Part shown: piece after piece, positions 26,639-34,615 of the stretch
Position numbering within the stretch: the stretch's first letter is position 1
Layout: each line of letters opens with the position of its first letter
Origin: JACCTH01 sp035281645
Lineage (GTDB): Bacteria; Actinomycetota; Acidimicrobiia; Spongiisociales; ZC4RG35
DNA length: 64,000 nucleotides
Direction of reading: 5' to 3'
NCBI GenBank assembly: GCA_035281645.1
Contig: DATEDN010000099.1
Location: forward strand, 1 to 64,000
Position numbers and translations under genes: made by a program
Notes under the pieces: generated by a model
What the model was told of the DNA's origin: nothing
The model's database searches: none
What the model saw: the letters and a program-made list of their open reading frames with translations, nothing else

Positions 26639-28366
26639 GTGATCTCCAATGGACGCATACTCGGGATGCTCGCCGAGATGGCGCGCTTGATCACGATCGA
26701 CGAAGGCACCTCTCAGGCCTTCAAAGTGCGAGCGTATGAGAACGCTATCCACGGCATCGAGGGCTACTCAGGCAATGTGGCCGAGCTGGATGCCAAGGCG
26801 ATGGCAGGGATAAAGGGGGTCGGGCCATCCATTGCCGCTCGCATCGTCGAGTTCATCGAGACCGGCTCGGTGAAAAGACTCGACGAGTTGCGAAGCTCGT
26901 ATCCGGCGGAGTTCGTCGAGTTGTTGAAGATCCCCGGCCTTGGCCCGAAGACCCTGAAAATGCTGCGAAGCGAGCTCGGCATCGGAAATCTCGACGACCT
27001 CAAAGCCGCCCTTGAGCGGGAGGCACTTCGGGCTTTGCCGGGCATGGGGAAAACCTCGGAGGAGAAGATCGCCCGGGCGATCGACCGGTTGGGACTTCAC
27101 GGCAAGGATCGACGGACTCCGATCGCCGAGGCGTGGCCCGTGGCCACCTCATTGGCAACGGAGCTGGCCGCGATCGATGGGGTCACGGCGGCGGTCCCCG
27201 CTGGATCGCTGCGTCGCCTCGCTGAGACCATCGGAGATATCGACATCGTGGTGGCGGCGGGCGACGCCCAGCCAGTCATGGATGCAGTAGCGGGCCATTC
27301 CTTGGCGCAATCGGTGGTGGGAAGCGGGGAGAAGAAGACCTCGGTCATAACTCGATCGGGTATGCAGATCGATGTTCGGGTCGTGTCCCCTTCTCAGCTC
27401 GGTGCGGCTCTTCTCTACTTCACGGGATCGAAAGCCCACAACATCTCACTCCGCCAAAGAGCGATCGATCGAGGTTGGTTGCTCAACGAATATGGGCTCT
27501 TCGAGGGCGACACGGTCATCGCCGCAGAGACAGAAGAGGTGATCTACAAGTCCCTCGATCTCCCGCTACTCCCTCCTCCTATCCGCGAGAACAGTGGCGA
27601 GATCCAGGCTGCCGCCAAGGGCACTCTCCCCGCCCTCGTCCACTTCGACCAGATCAAAGGGGACCTCCACTTCCACTCCGACCGGTCCGGCGATGGCCGC
27701 TCGACCCTGGAGGAGATGGTGGCCGCGGTCGCGGCTCGCGGTTATCACTACCTGGCGATCACCGAGCACGGCGAAGATCTCGCCATCAACGGGTCGAGCC
27801 GGGAGCAGATGCTTGCTCACCGAGACCGGATCCGCAGTGTCGGTGAGCAGTACCCGGATATGACGTTGCTCTACGGATGCGAACTCAATATCGGTCCCAC
27901 AGGTGGCCTCGACTACGACCTTGATTTCCGATTGCTCTTCGACTGGTGCGTGGCCTCGGTTCATTCCTCGTTCGACCTCCCCGCCCAGCAGCAGACCGCG
28001 CGTCTGTTGCGAGCCATGTCCGATCCAGCCGTGAACGTGATTGGACATCTCACCGGTCGCTACATCGGCCGGCGACCGGGAATCGAGCTCGACCTGGACT
28101 CGGTGCTGGAGGGACTCGCCGTTTCGGGAGTGGCCCTGGAAGTCAACGGCGCCCTCGACCGTCTGGACGCGTCGGCTGAGACCATTCGCCGGGCGGTGGC
28201 CGCGGGGGTGAAGCTTGTCATCTCCACCGACTCCCACCACACCTCCGACCTCCGTCGCATGGAGTTCGGGGTGGCGAACGCCCAAAGGGGCTGGGCCGCT
28301 TCAGCCGATGTCCTCAACACCCTCGACTCCCCGGCCTTCCTCGACTTCGCGAGGTCTCGCCGCTGA
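26639..28366 (+). CDS. polX: Family X DNA polymerase with PHP exonuclease domain
   Basis: The 575-residue protein has an N-terminal helix-hairpin-helix lyase-like region (AGIKGVGPSIAARIVEFI, IPGLGPKTLKMLRSELG) and a PolX palm with GSLRRLAETIGDIDIVVAA (paired catalytic Asp residues). The C-terminal PHP domain has GDLHFHSDRSGDG, ITEHGEDLAI, YGCELNI, HLTGRYIGRRPG and STDSHHTSDL, the metal-binding His/Asp/Glu set of a 3'-5' exonuclease. This is the full-length bacterial PolX form, acting in base-excision gap filling. GTG 26639 is the start; it diverges from ftsH. Confidence 0.93.
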   Translation: MISNGRILGMLAEMARLITIDEGTSQAFKVRAYENAIHGIEGYSGNVAELDAKAMAGIKGVGPSIAARIVEFIETGSVKRLDELRSSYPAEFVELLKIPGLGPKTLKMLRSELGIGNLDDLKAALEREALRALPGMGKTSEEKIARAIDRLGLHGKDRRTPIAEAWPVATSLATELAAIDGVTAAVPAGSLRRLAETIGDIDIVVAAGDAQPVMDAVAGHSLAQSVVGSGEKKTSVITRSGMQIDVRVVSPSQLGAALLYFTGSKAHNISLRQRAIDRGWLLNEYGLFEGDTVIAAETEEVIYKSLDLPLLPPPIRENSGEIQAAAKGTLPALVHFDQIKGDLHFHSDRSGDGRSTLEEMVAAVAARGYHYLAITEHGEDLAINGSSREQMLAHRDRIRSVGEQYPDMTLLYGCELNIGPTGGLDYDLDFRLLFDWCVASVHSSFDLPAQQQTARLLRAMSDPAVNVIGHLTGRYIGRRPGIELDLDSVLEGLAVSGVALEVNGALDRLDASAETIRRAVAAGVKLVISTDSHHTSDLRRMEFGVANAQRGWAASADVLNTLDSPAFLDFARSRR

Positions 28367-28370
28367 GCTT

Positions 28371-28414
28371 CTTGCGTAGAATCGCGCCCCAAATCGGGGG
28401 GGTTGTTACGCAAG
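28371..28414. terminator. Nested inverted repeat between polX and LCP-like gene
   Basis: CTTGCGTA (28371-28378) pairs exactly with TACGCAAG (28407-28414). Inside lies a second short hairpin of CCCC (28387-28390) against a G run (from 28396). The structure begins 4 nt after the polX stop and ends 1 nt before the next ATG. No U-run follows, so it could be a weak terminator, an mRNA structure controlling the lipoprotein start, or a protein-binding palindrome. Confidence 0.35.
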
Positions 28415-28415
28415 T

Positions 28416-29579
28416 ATGAGATGGTCTGTAGTCGCGCTCGTTTTCTTCCTCGCCTGTAGCCCGGCGGTGACAGAGACGGTGACGCCCCCTTCTCCACCAC
28501 CGTCCACTACGGTCACGTCTGCTACCACCGCCACCACCGAAGCCGCCCCCCGGCCGACGCCTCTCCGAGGGGGAGGGACCACGTGGCGTCAGGCGGTGGC
28601 CAACGTCTACGGACGAGCCTGTGACGGCGATCGGTCGCTTGTCCCTCCCGAGATGAAGGACTGGGCGATGGCTGACGAGTGTCCTCTCGATGGCACGGCC
28701 TCGAGCGCCATGATCGCGGGAACCACCGTTGCGGTGGCCGCACTCGGAAACGATGTGATCTACGGCTTCGACCAGGGGAGCGGGTTCCAAATCGTCGCCG
28801 CCCGGGTGCCATCGTTGGAGGGTGCCTATTACGGACCGCTTCCCAAAACTGTGGCCGTGATCGGCTCCGATGCCCGGCCCGGGGAGGAGGCCAGCATTTC
28901 CCGGGCCGACAGCATCCATATCTTCGGCCTCGATGGCAAGGGACGAGGGGCGATCGTCGGAGTACCACGCGACTCTTGGGTCGACTACGCCGGCGGAGGA
29001 AGAGGGAAGATCAACGGGTCACTATCCCTCGGGGGGCCAGAGCTGTTTCTCCAGACCTTGGCCAACGTCACCGGACTCAACTATGACGGCTACCTGCTCA
29101 CCGGATTCGAGGGCTTCCAGGAGTTGTGGGGAAACGTCCTCGGCGGAGCCAACCTGGAGCTGGCCTCAGCTCTCGTTGACCGCTCTTCCGGGGCCAACTT
29201 CAGCCCCGGGTTTCAGTATTTCAACGGTCCCCAGGCGCTCTCTTTTGCCCGCGCCCGGAAGAACCTCTCCGGAGGCGACCTGCAAAGGTCATTGCACGGC
29301 GGAATGCTGTTGCAGGGTGCCCTCAGCGCGGTGCAGCACCTCGGACCGCTGGCGCTCCCGTCCATGATGCAACGAGGTTGGCCGTGGTTGGTTACCGATC
29401 TCACCGCCGGGGAGATCCTCGCCGTGGCCGCCGTCGCTGTTGACACTCCCCTTCCCGCCGTCGCCAACGCGGTGGCGCCGGGACGAATCGGCACTGCCGG
29501 CGCCGCCTCGGTGGTCTACCTCACCCCAGGTGCGGGCGAGATGTTCGGGGATCTCGTCGACGGATCTCTCGGCCCTTGA
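28416..29579 (+). CDS. LCP (LytR-CpsA-Psr)-like domain lipoprotein
   Basis: The 387-residue secreted protein has an N-terminal signal, WSVVALVFFLACSPAV, with a lipobox-like FLAC (not a perfect consensus) and a Thr/Pro-rich linker (about 20-50). An LCP-like domain follows (about 145-300): VIGSDARPG, SRADSIHIFGLD, VGVPRDSWVDYAGGG, KINGSLSLGG and LSFARARKNLSGGDLQRSL. LCP enzymes attach glycopolymers to the cell wall. The final conserved R-Q pair of the family appears as HGG here, so activity is uncertain. The gene overlaps the phosphatase region as part of a plus-strand run. Confidence 0.72.
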   Translation: MRWSVVALVFFLACSPAVTETVTPPSPPPSTTVTSATTATTEAAPRPTPLRGGGTTWRQAVANVYGRACDGDRSLVPPEMKDWAMADECPLDGTASSAMIAGTTVAVAALGNDVIYGFDQGSGFQIVAARVPSLEGAYYGPLPKTVAVIGSDARPGEEASISRADSIHIFGLDGKGRGAIVGVPRDSWVDYAGGGRGKINGSLSLGGPELFLQTLANVTGLNYDGYLLTGFEGFQELWGNVLGGANLELASALVDRSSGANFSPGFQYFNGPQALSFARARKNLSGGDLQRSLHGGMLLQGALSAVQHLGPLALPSMMQRGWPWLVTDLTAGEILAVAAVAVDTPLPAVANAVAPGRIGTAGAASVVYLTPGAGEMFGDLVDGSLGP

Positions 29580-29581
29580 CG

Positions 29582-30409
29582 ATGGGCTCTGGTCGAGAGT
29601 TGATCACCGGCAAGACCGTGTCCGCCGACGACCTGTCGGCGATGATGTCTGCATTCTTCGGCGACCGGATCCCGCCGGTGACCGCTCTCGCCGACGAGGG
29701 CTCTTCAACCCGCTTGATCAAGCTCGGCGGCCGGGAACGACTCGTCACCTTCAATGACACGACGCGACTTGGTCGGCGCCCCCGGGCGCTAGAGGCCGCC
29801 CTCGCTGGGGGCTTGCCGGTGGTCGCCTTGATTCGCCACGGTCGCACCGCCGCCAACCTGGCCGGGCGGTGGCAGGGCAGTATGGATGACGTCCTGGATG
29901 AGATCGGTGAGAAGCAAGCAGCCGCTCTCCTCGGTTGGTACGGCGGCTTGGAATCGGTCTGGACCTCACCGGCGCGGCGGGCCGCCGCCACCGCGGCCGC
30001 ACTCCATTCCCAGCCGAGCCATCACCCCGACTTGGTGGAGCTCAATTTCGGCAAGTGGGAGGGTCTCACCACCGAAGAGATCCGGGCGACCGGAGGGCTC
30101 TTTGATCAGATCTTCGTCGATGGAAGCGACCACCCCCGAGGGGAAACCGGAGAGACCTGGGCCCTTCTCGAACGGCGTATGCGCAAGGCGCTCGTGGAGA
30201 TCGAACCGGCTGGAGGCAAGATCACCGGAGTTGTCACCCATGGAGCCGCAATCCGAGCAGTAATCACCTCTCTGACCGGGAGCGGATGGCGGGGTGCCGC
30301 CAACATTCTGACCCCCGCCAACACATCGGTAACCCATTTGGTGATGGGCGATACACCAACGGTGATCGACTACGGGCTGGCACCCCACCTGGACGATTCG
30401 CTGCAATGA
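29582..30409 (+). CDS. Histidine phosphatase (phosphoglycerate-mutase-like) family protein
   Basis: The 275-residue protein has an unassigned N-terminal region of about 80 residues and then a histidine phosphatase domain: VALIRHGRTAANLAGRWQG (catalytic His in RHG), VWTSPARRAAATAA, VELNFGKWEGLT (Glu) and GVVTHGAAIRAVI (second His). It removes phosphate from a small molecule, possibly a sugar or lipid phosphate. ATG 29582 is preferred over TTG 29576, which overlaps the upstream stop. Its stop overlaps the methyltransferase start (ATGA). Confidence 0.85.
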   Translation: MGSGRELITGKTVSADDLSAMMSAFFGDRIPPVTALADEGSSTRLIKLGGRERLVTFNDTTRLGRRPRALEAALAGGLPVVALIRHGRTAANLAGRWQGSMDDVLDEIGEKQAAALLGWYGGLESVWTSPARRAAATAAALHSQPSHHPDLVELNFGKWEGLTTEEIRATGGLFDQIFVDGSDHPRGETGETWALLERRMRKALVEIEPAGGKITGVVTHGAAIRAVITSLTGSGWRGAANILTPANTSVTHLVMGDTPTVIDYGLAPHLDDSLQ

Positions 30410-30999
30410 CGCGTTATGACTCGCGTCGCTATGCGCTCATCAATCGCTGGAACCCCCGCAACTTCGAGATCATCCGCGATTGGGTCAAACCAAAGCCCGG
30501 TGATCGAATCCTCGACGTCGGATGCGGTAGGGGGCACCTGGTGAATGCTTTGCGATCGGTAGGTGTCGATGCTGAGGGCATCGATCTCAACCCCAACGCA
30601 GCAGAGGTGGCGATGGTGTCACAGGTCAAGACCATGTCGGCGACCTCGCTCGACTACGAAGATGGATACTTCGATGCCATCGTCTCCTTCCACGCCGTTG
30701 AACACATCCCTGATGTCAAAGCGGCACTGGGGGAGATGGCGCGAGTGGTACGTCCCGGCGGCAAGGTGTTGCTGATCTATCCAGCCGAGCCGGTGCGGGG
30801 CTTGTTTGCAGTTCCAACGGCAGTGATTCTTCATGGCAACCCACTCAAGGCTCGTCAAGTCCACGTCCACAAGCTCAATCCCGGCCGGGTGGAGACCTTG
30901 CTTTGGGGAGTCGGTCTGACTCCGCTTCGATCACAACGTCGTCTTTGGCCCTCACCCGAATACGCCACCCTGTCCGAGAAGCCTGGAGCAGCCGGTTAA
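30406..30999 (+). CDS. SAM-dependent methyltransferase, class I
   Basis: The 197-residue protein has the SAM-binding motif ILDVGCGRGHLVNALRSVG, an acidic ribose contact in EGIDLNP and the post-II segment YFDAIVSFHAVEHIPD, followed by LGEMARVVRPGGKVLLIYP (Methyltransf_11 type). The substrate is unknown; the neighbours (LCP-like, phosphatase, IspD) suggest cell-envelope or isoprenoid chemistry, but that is only context. ATG 30406 overlaps the upstream stop. Confidence 0.85.
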   Translation: MTRYDSRRYALINRWNPRNFEIIRDWVKPKPGDRILDVGCGRGHLVNALRSVGVDAEGIDLNPNAAEVAMVSQVKTMSATSLDYEDGYFDAIVSFHAVEHIPDVKAALGEMARVVRPGGKVLLIYPAEPVRGLFAVPTAVILHGNPLKARQVHVHKLNPGRVETLLWGVGLTPLRSQRRLWPSPEYATLSEKPGAAG

Positions 31000-31684
31000 C
31001 GCGCTAGTAGTTCTCGCCGGTGGAAGCGGTGCCCGTGCCGGCAGTTCTGACAGCAACAAGGTCTACGCGGAGGTGAACGGTAGGCCCCTCCTCTGGTACC
31101 CATTGCAGGCGGCCGCCCACTTCCGCGAGACCACCAGGATCGTCGTCGTGACCCGCCCGCAGGATGAACACCTGGCATCCGCCTTGGCGGCCGAATTCCC
31201 GAACCCACCACGGTTGGTCCACGGAGGACCGACTCGCCATGCCAGCGAACGACAGGGAATCGAAGCTGCCCTTGAAGAGGTTGGGGGCGACGCGTTGATC
31301 GGGATCCACGACGGAGCGCGGCCATTTCTGACCGTCGACCTCTGGCAAGCCTGTACGAACGTGGCTACTGCCCACGGAGGAGCTGTCCCAACTCTGGATG
31401 CGGGCCCTCTCTACCGCCTCAAAAGTGGTGCCTTGTCACCTTTGCAACATGGGGTCCGCAAAGCTCAGACCCCACAGGTCTTTAGGGCTGGAGCATTGGT
31501 ACGAGCCTTTCAGCGGTCAACGGGGGTGACACCTGATACGGCGGAGACAGTCATGCGCCACGGCGACCTCCAAATCGCGGCCGTCCCCGGCGACCGGCGC
31601 AACATCAAGGTGACCTATCCGGGCGATCTCGATCGAGCGTGCCAGCTCGCCGAATCGTGGAGCGAAGGGCGATGGCTAATTTGA
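30995..31684 (+). CDS. ispD: 2-C-methyl-D-erythritol 4-phosphate cytidylyltransferase
   Basis: IspD couples CTP to methylerythritol phosphate in the non-mevalonate isoprenoid pathway. The CTP loop is read in frame from 31001: ALVVLAGGSGARAGSDSNKV, followed by VNGRPLLWYPLQA, IHDGARPFL and RKAQTPQVFRAG. No ATG, GTG or TTG occurs in frame between the stop at 30917 and GTG 31073, and starting at 31073 would delete the CTP loop. The start is therefore non-canonical: GTT 30995 has GGAG at 30985-30988, and CTG 30983 is an alternative. About 229 residues from 30995 matches the family length. Confidence 0.8.
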   Translation, partial: VNALVVLAGGSGARAGSSDSNKVYAEVNGRPLLWYPLQAAAHFRETTRIVVVTRPQDEHLASALAAEFPNPPRLVHGGPTRHASERQGIEAALEEVGGDALIGIHDGARPFLTVDLWQACTNVATAHGGAVPTLDAGPLYRLKSGALSPLQHGVRKAQTPQVFRAGALVRAFQRSTGVTPDTAETVMRHGDLQIAAVPGDRRNIKVTYPGDLDRACQLAESWSEGRWLI

Positions 31685-31858
31685 GGGCGGACCCTGAGGC
31701 CGTTTTTGGTAGAGCCAAATCCAGAGGCCGATGTGGGCGGCGATCCCCACCCCCAGGACCACTGCCACAATCGGATAGCCGAGGATCAGGGCCACTATCG
31801 ATGCCACCACCGCTCCCGCCACGAGTGTGGTGCGAACGCCGTTGAGCGGCCCGAACAT
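31676..31858 (-). CDS. Small two-helix membrane protein downstream of topA
   Basis: The 60-residue protein has two hydrophobic helices (TTLVAGAVVASIVALILGY and VAVVLGVGIAAHIGLWIWLY) and a basic, proline-containing tail. Its ATG overlaps the topA stop (TGATG), and its end overlaps ispD by 9 nt on the opposite strand. Function is unknown. Translational coupling to topA and clean membrane-protein composition support it as a real gene. Confidence 0.6.
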   Translation of the reverse strand: MFGPLNGVRTTLVAGAVVASIVALILGYPIVAVVLGVGIAAHIGLWIWLYQKRPQGPPSN

Positions 31859-34545
31859 CAGGTCTTCTTCGCCGTCTTTTTCTTGGATGCCGTAACCGCC
31901 TTGCGGGTGTTTTTCCTGGTCCCGCTCTTCTTGGTCGGCGACGCTTTCTTGGCCGATTTCTTGGCTCCGCCCTTTCGGGGAGGGGACCCATCCTCGGAGG
32001 CGAGACGATCCCGGCGGGCGGCGAGGAGCTCAAGGGCCCTCGCCAGGTCAACCTTTTCCTCATCGTCGCCAGCTCTCAGCGAGGCGTTGACCTCCCCATC
32101 GGTCACGTACGGGCCGTAGCGTCCCCTCCGCACCGAGATGGTCCTGCCGTCGCTAGTGACGCCGACTTCGCGTCCGGAGGCGCCACCTTGGGGACCCCGC
32201 CCTCGCCGGCTCGGAGGCTGGGAGAACAGCGCTAGCGCCTCGGGGAGGTCCACCGTGAATAGCTGCTCTTCGTTTTGCAGGGAGCGATTCTCCGCTCCTC
32301 GACTGAGGAAGGGTCCGTAACGGCCGTTGAGAGCCATCACCTCCTCACCGGTTTCGGGATCGATCCCTACCAGGCGGGGGAGAGTGAGAAGTTGCAGGGC
32401 TTGTTCGAGCGAGATGGAGTCGAGGCTCATGCTTTGAAACAGCGACGCCGTTTTCGGTTTGTCCTTGCTGGTGCCCTCGCCCAGCTGCACATAGGGCCCA
32501 AATCGACCGCTTTTGGCGATGACAGTGAGACCGCTCTCGGGATCCGTTCCCAGTATTTTCTCGCCCGAGGGTTGCTCCTCGAGCAACTCGATCGCCTTCT
32601 CGATGGTGAGCTCGTCCGGCGGTAGGTTGTCGGGGATCGAGGCCCGATCGTCGAGCCGCTGGATGTAAGGGCCATATCGACCCACCCGGACAACGATCTC
32701 CCGGTCTTGGTCGTCGGACCCGAGAGGCATCGAGTTGACTTCGCGGGCATCGATGCTCTCCAAACGGTCGACTACCTGCTGGCGCAATCCCTCCGGACCG
32801 AGGTAGAAGCGAGAGAGCCAAGGGGCGGTTTCCTCCTCTCCCTCGGCGATTCGGTCGAGATCGTCCTCCATCCGGGCGGTGAAGGCGTAATCGACGAGGT
32901 CTTCGAAGTTCTGTTCCAGCAACGTCACCACCGCCAAGGCGGTGAAGGTCGGGATAAGGGATTGTCCCCGCTTCCAGATGTACCCACGCTCCTGGATCGT
33001 CTCCAGAATCGAGGCGTACGTCGATGGCCGGCCCACTCCCATTTCCTCCAACTGCCGAACCAACGACGCCTCGGTGAAGCGGGCGGGAGGCTTGGTGCTG
33101 TGGCCAGTAGCTTCGAGTTCGACCACCGTCAGGGGATCGCCCTCTTCCAGTGGAGGCAGCGGGGTTTCCTGATCATCGAGGGCGGCTTCGGGATCATCTG
33201 ATCCTTCGACATACGCTCGGAGGAATCCGGGGAAGGTGATTGTGCGCCCGCTGGCTGCGAATTCGCCATCCCTCCCGGCGCTGCTCACTGCCCCGAGCCG
33301 TACCGCCATGGATTCTCCGAGGGCGTCTTTCATCTGTGATGCCACGGTCCGTTTCCAGATGAGTTCGTAGACCCGCGCTTCGTCCTCGCTCACTTCCCGT
33401 TCCACCTGGGCAGGAGTCCGGAATCGATCGCCGGCTGGCCGGATGGCTTCGTGTGCCTCCTGGGCGTTCTTCACCTTGTTGGTGTATGTGCGGGGCTTGG
33501 CCGGCAGGTATTCGGACCCGAACAAGGATCCGATCTGGGAACGGGCGGCGGCCACCGCCGACTCGGACAGCGCCGTCGAGTCCGTGCGCATGTAGGTGAT
33601 GTAACCCGCCTCGTAGAGGCGCTGGGCGATCCGCATGGTGCGGGAGGCCGAGAAGCGCAGCTTGCGCTGGGCCTCCTGTTGCAGGGTGGACGTGCGGAAG
33701 GGGGGGTATGGGCTGCGCCGGTAGGGCTTTGACTCCACTGAGCGAACTGCAAAATCCGCCCCCTCCAATTCGGTTGCCAAGGAGCGAGCCACCGCCTCGT
33801 CGACCAGAACCACGCCATCGCTCTGCAGCTGGCCGTTGGATCCAAAGTCGGAGCCGTTGGCGACTCGAACGCCGTCGATGGCGACCAGAGTCGCCGGGAA
33901 GTGAATCTGCTCCGCATCGGTGGCGAAGGTCCCGAGCAGGTCCCAATAGCTGCCGGAGACAAAGCTCATCCGCTCCCGTTCCCGCTCGACGACCATTCTC
34001 ACTGCCACGCTCTGGACTCGTCCTGCCGAGAGCCCGGTTCTCACCCGCCTCCAGAGGACGGGTGAGACTTCGTATCCGTAGAGCTTGTCGAGAATTCGAC
34101 GGGCCTCTTGGGCGTCCACCAGCTGCTGATCGATGGCTCGCGGGTTGTCGAACGCGGCCCGGATCGCTCCCTCGGTGATCTCGTGGAAGACCATTCGCTT
34201 GGGCGCGGTCTTGGGCTTCAACACTTCCGTCAAGTGCCAGGCGATCGACTCCCCCTCGCGGTCCTCATCGGTGGCGAGATAGAGCTCGTCGGCTTTCTTG
34301 AGAGCATCCCGAAGCTTCTTGACCTGAGCCTTCTTGGCCGGGTGGATCACGTAATAGGGGACGAATCCGGATTCGATGTCGACACCGAATTGAGCCCAGT
34401 ACTTGTCCTGGTGCTCGGCCGGCAGGTCCTTTTTGGCAGCCAGATCGCGGATGTGGCCCATCGATGCTTCCACCGCCACGTCATCGCCCAGATAGCGGGC
34501 GATCGTCCTGGCTTTGGCTGGTGATTCGACGATTACAAGCTTCAT
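31858..34545 (-). CDS. topA: DNA topoisomerase I
   Basis: The 895-residue type IA topoisomerase relaxes negative supercoils. It begins with the Toprim motif KLVIVESPAKARTIARYLG and TDEDREGESIAWHL. The active-site Tyr lies in GYITYMRTDSTALS, followed by RPSTYASILETIQERGYI. Its C-terminal half carries repeated FGPYVQLG / YGPFLSRG / YGPYVTDG elements in place of zinc fingers, then a lysine-rich tail (KKSAKKASPTKKSGTRKN). That tail is typical of actinobacterial TopA and improves processivity. It diverges from the MFS gene across a 70-nt gap. Confidence 0.96.
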   Translation of the reverse strand: MKLVIVESPAKARTIARYLGDDVAVEASMGHIRDLAAKKDLPAEHQDKYWAQFGVDIESGFVPYYVIHPAKKAQVKKLRDALKKADELYLATDEDREGESIAWHLTEVLKPKTAPKRMVFHEITEGAIRAAFDNPRAIDQQLVDAQEARRILDKLYGYEVSPVLWRRVRTGLSAGRVQSVAVRMVVERERERMSFVSGSYWDLLGTFATDAEQIHFPATLVAIDGVRVANGSDFGSNGQLQSDGVVLVDEAVARSLATELEGADFAVRSVESKPYRRSPYPPFRTSTLQQEAQRKLRFSASRTMRIAQRLYEAGYITYMRTDSTALSESAVAAARSQIGSLFGSEYLPAKPRTYTNKVKNAQEAHEAIRPAGDRFRTPAQVEREVSEDEARVYELIWKRTVASQMKDALGESMAVRLGAVSSAGRDGEFAASGRTITFPGFLRAYVEGSDDPEAALDDQETPLPPLEEGDPLTVVELEATGHSTKPPARFTEASLVRQLEEMGVGRPSTYASILETIQERGYIWKRGQSLIPTFTALAVVTLLEQNFEDLVDYAFTARMEDDLDRIAEGEEETAPWLSRFYLGPEGLRQQVVDRLESIDAREVNSMPLGSDDQDREIVVRVGRYGPYIQRLDDRASIPDNLPPDELTIEKAIELLEEQPSGEKILGTDPESGLTVIAKSGRFGPYVQLGEGTSKDKPKTASLFQSMSLDSISLEQALQLLTLPRLVGIDPETGEEVMALNGRYGPFLSRGAENRSLQNEEQLFTVDLPEALALFSQPPSRRGRGPQGGASGREVGVTSDGRTISVRRGRYGPYVTDGEVNASLRAGDDEEKVDLARALELLAARRDRLASEDGSPPRKGGAKKSAKKASPTKKSGTRKNTRKAVTASKKKTAKKT

Positions 34546-34615
34546 TGCGTGGCGGGTTCCCTTTTTTCACTGTCTACCGTCTGGCGTCAACTGTCAAGCT
34601 CTAGCTCTGCGGCAC

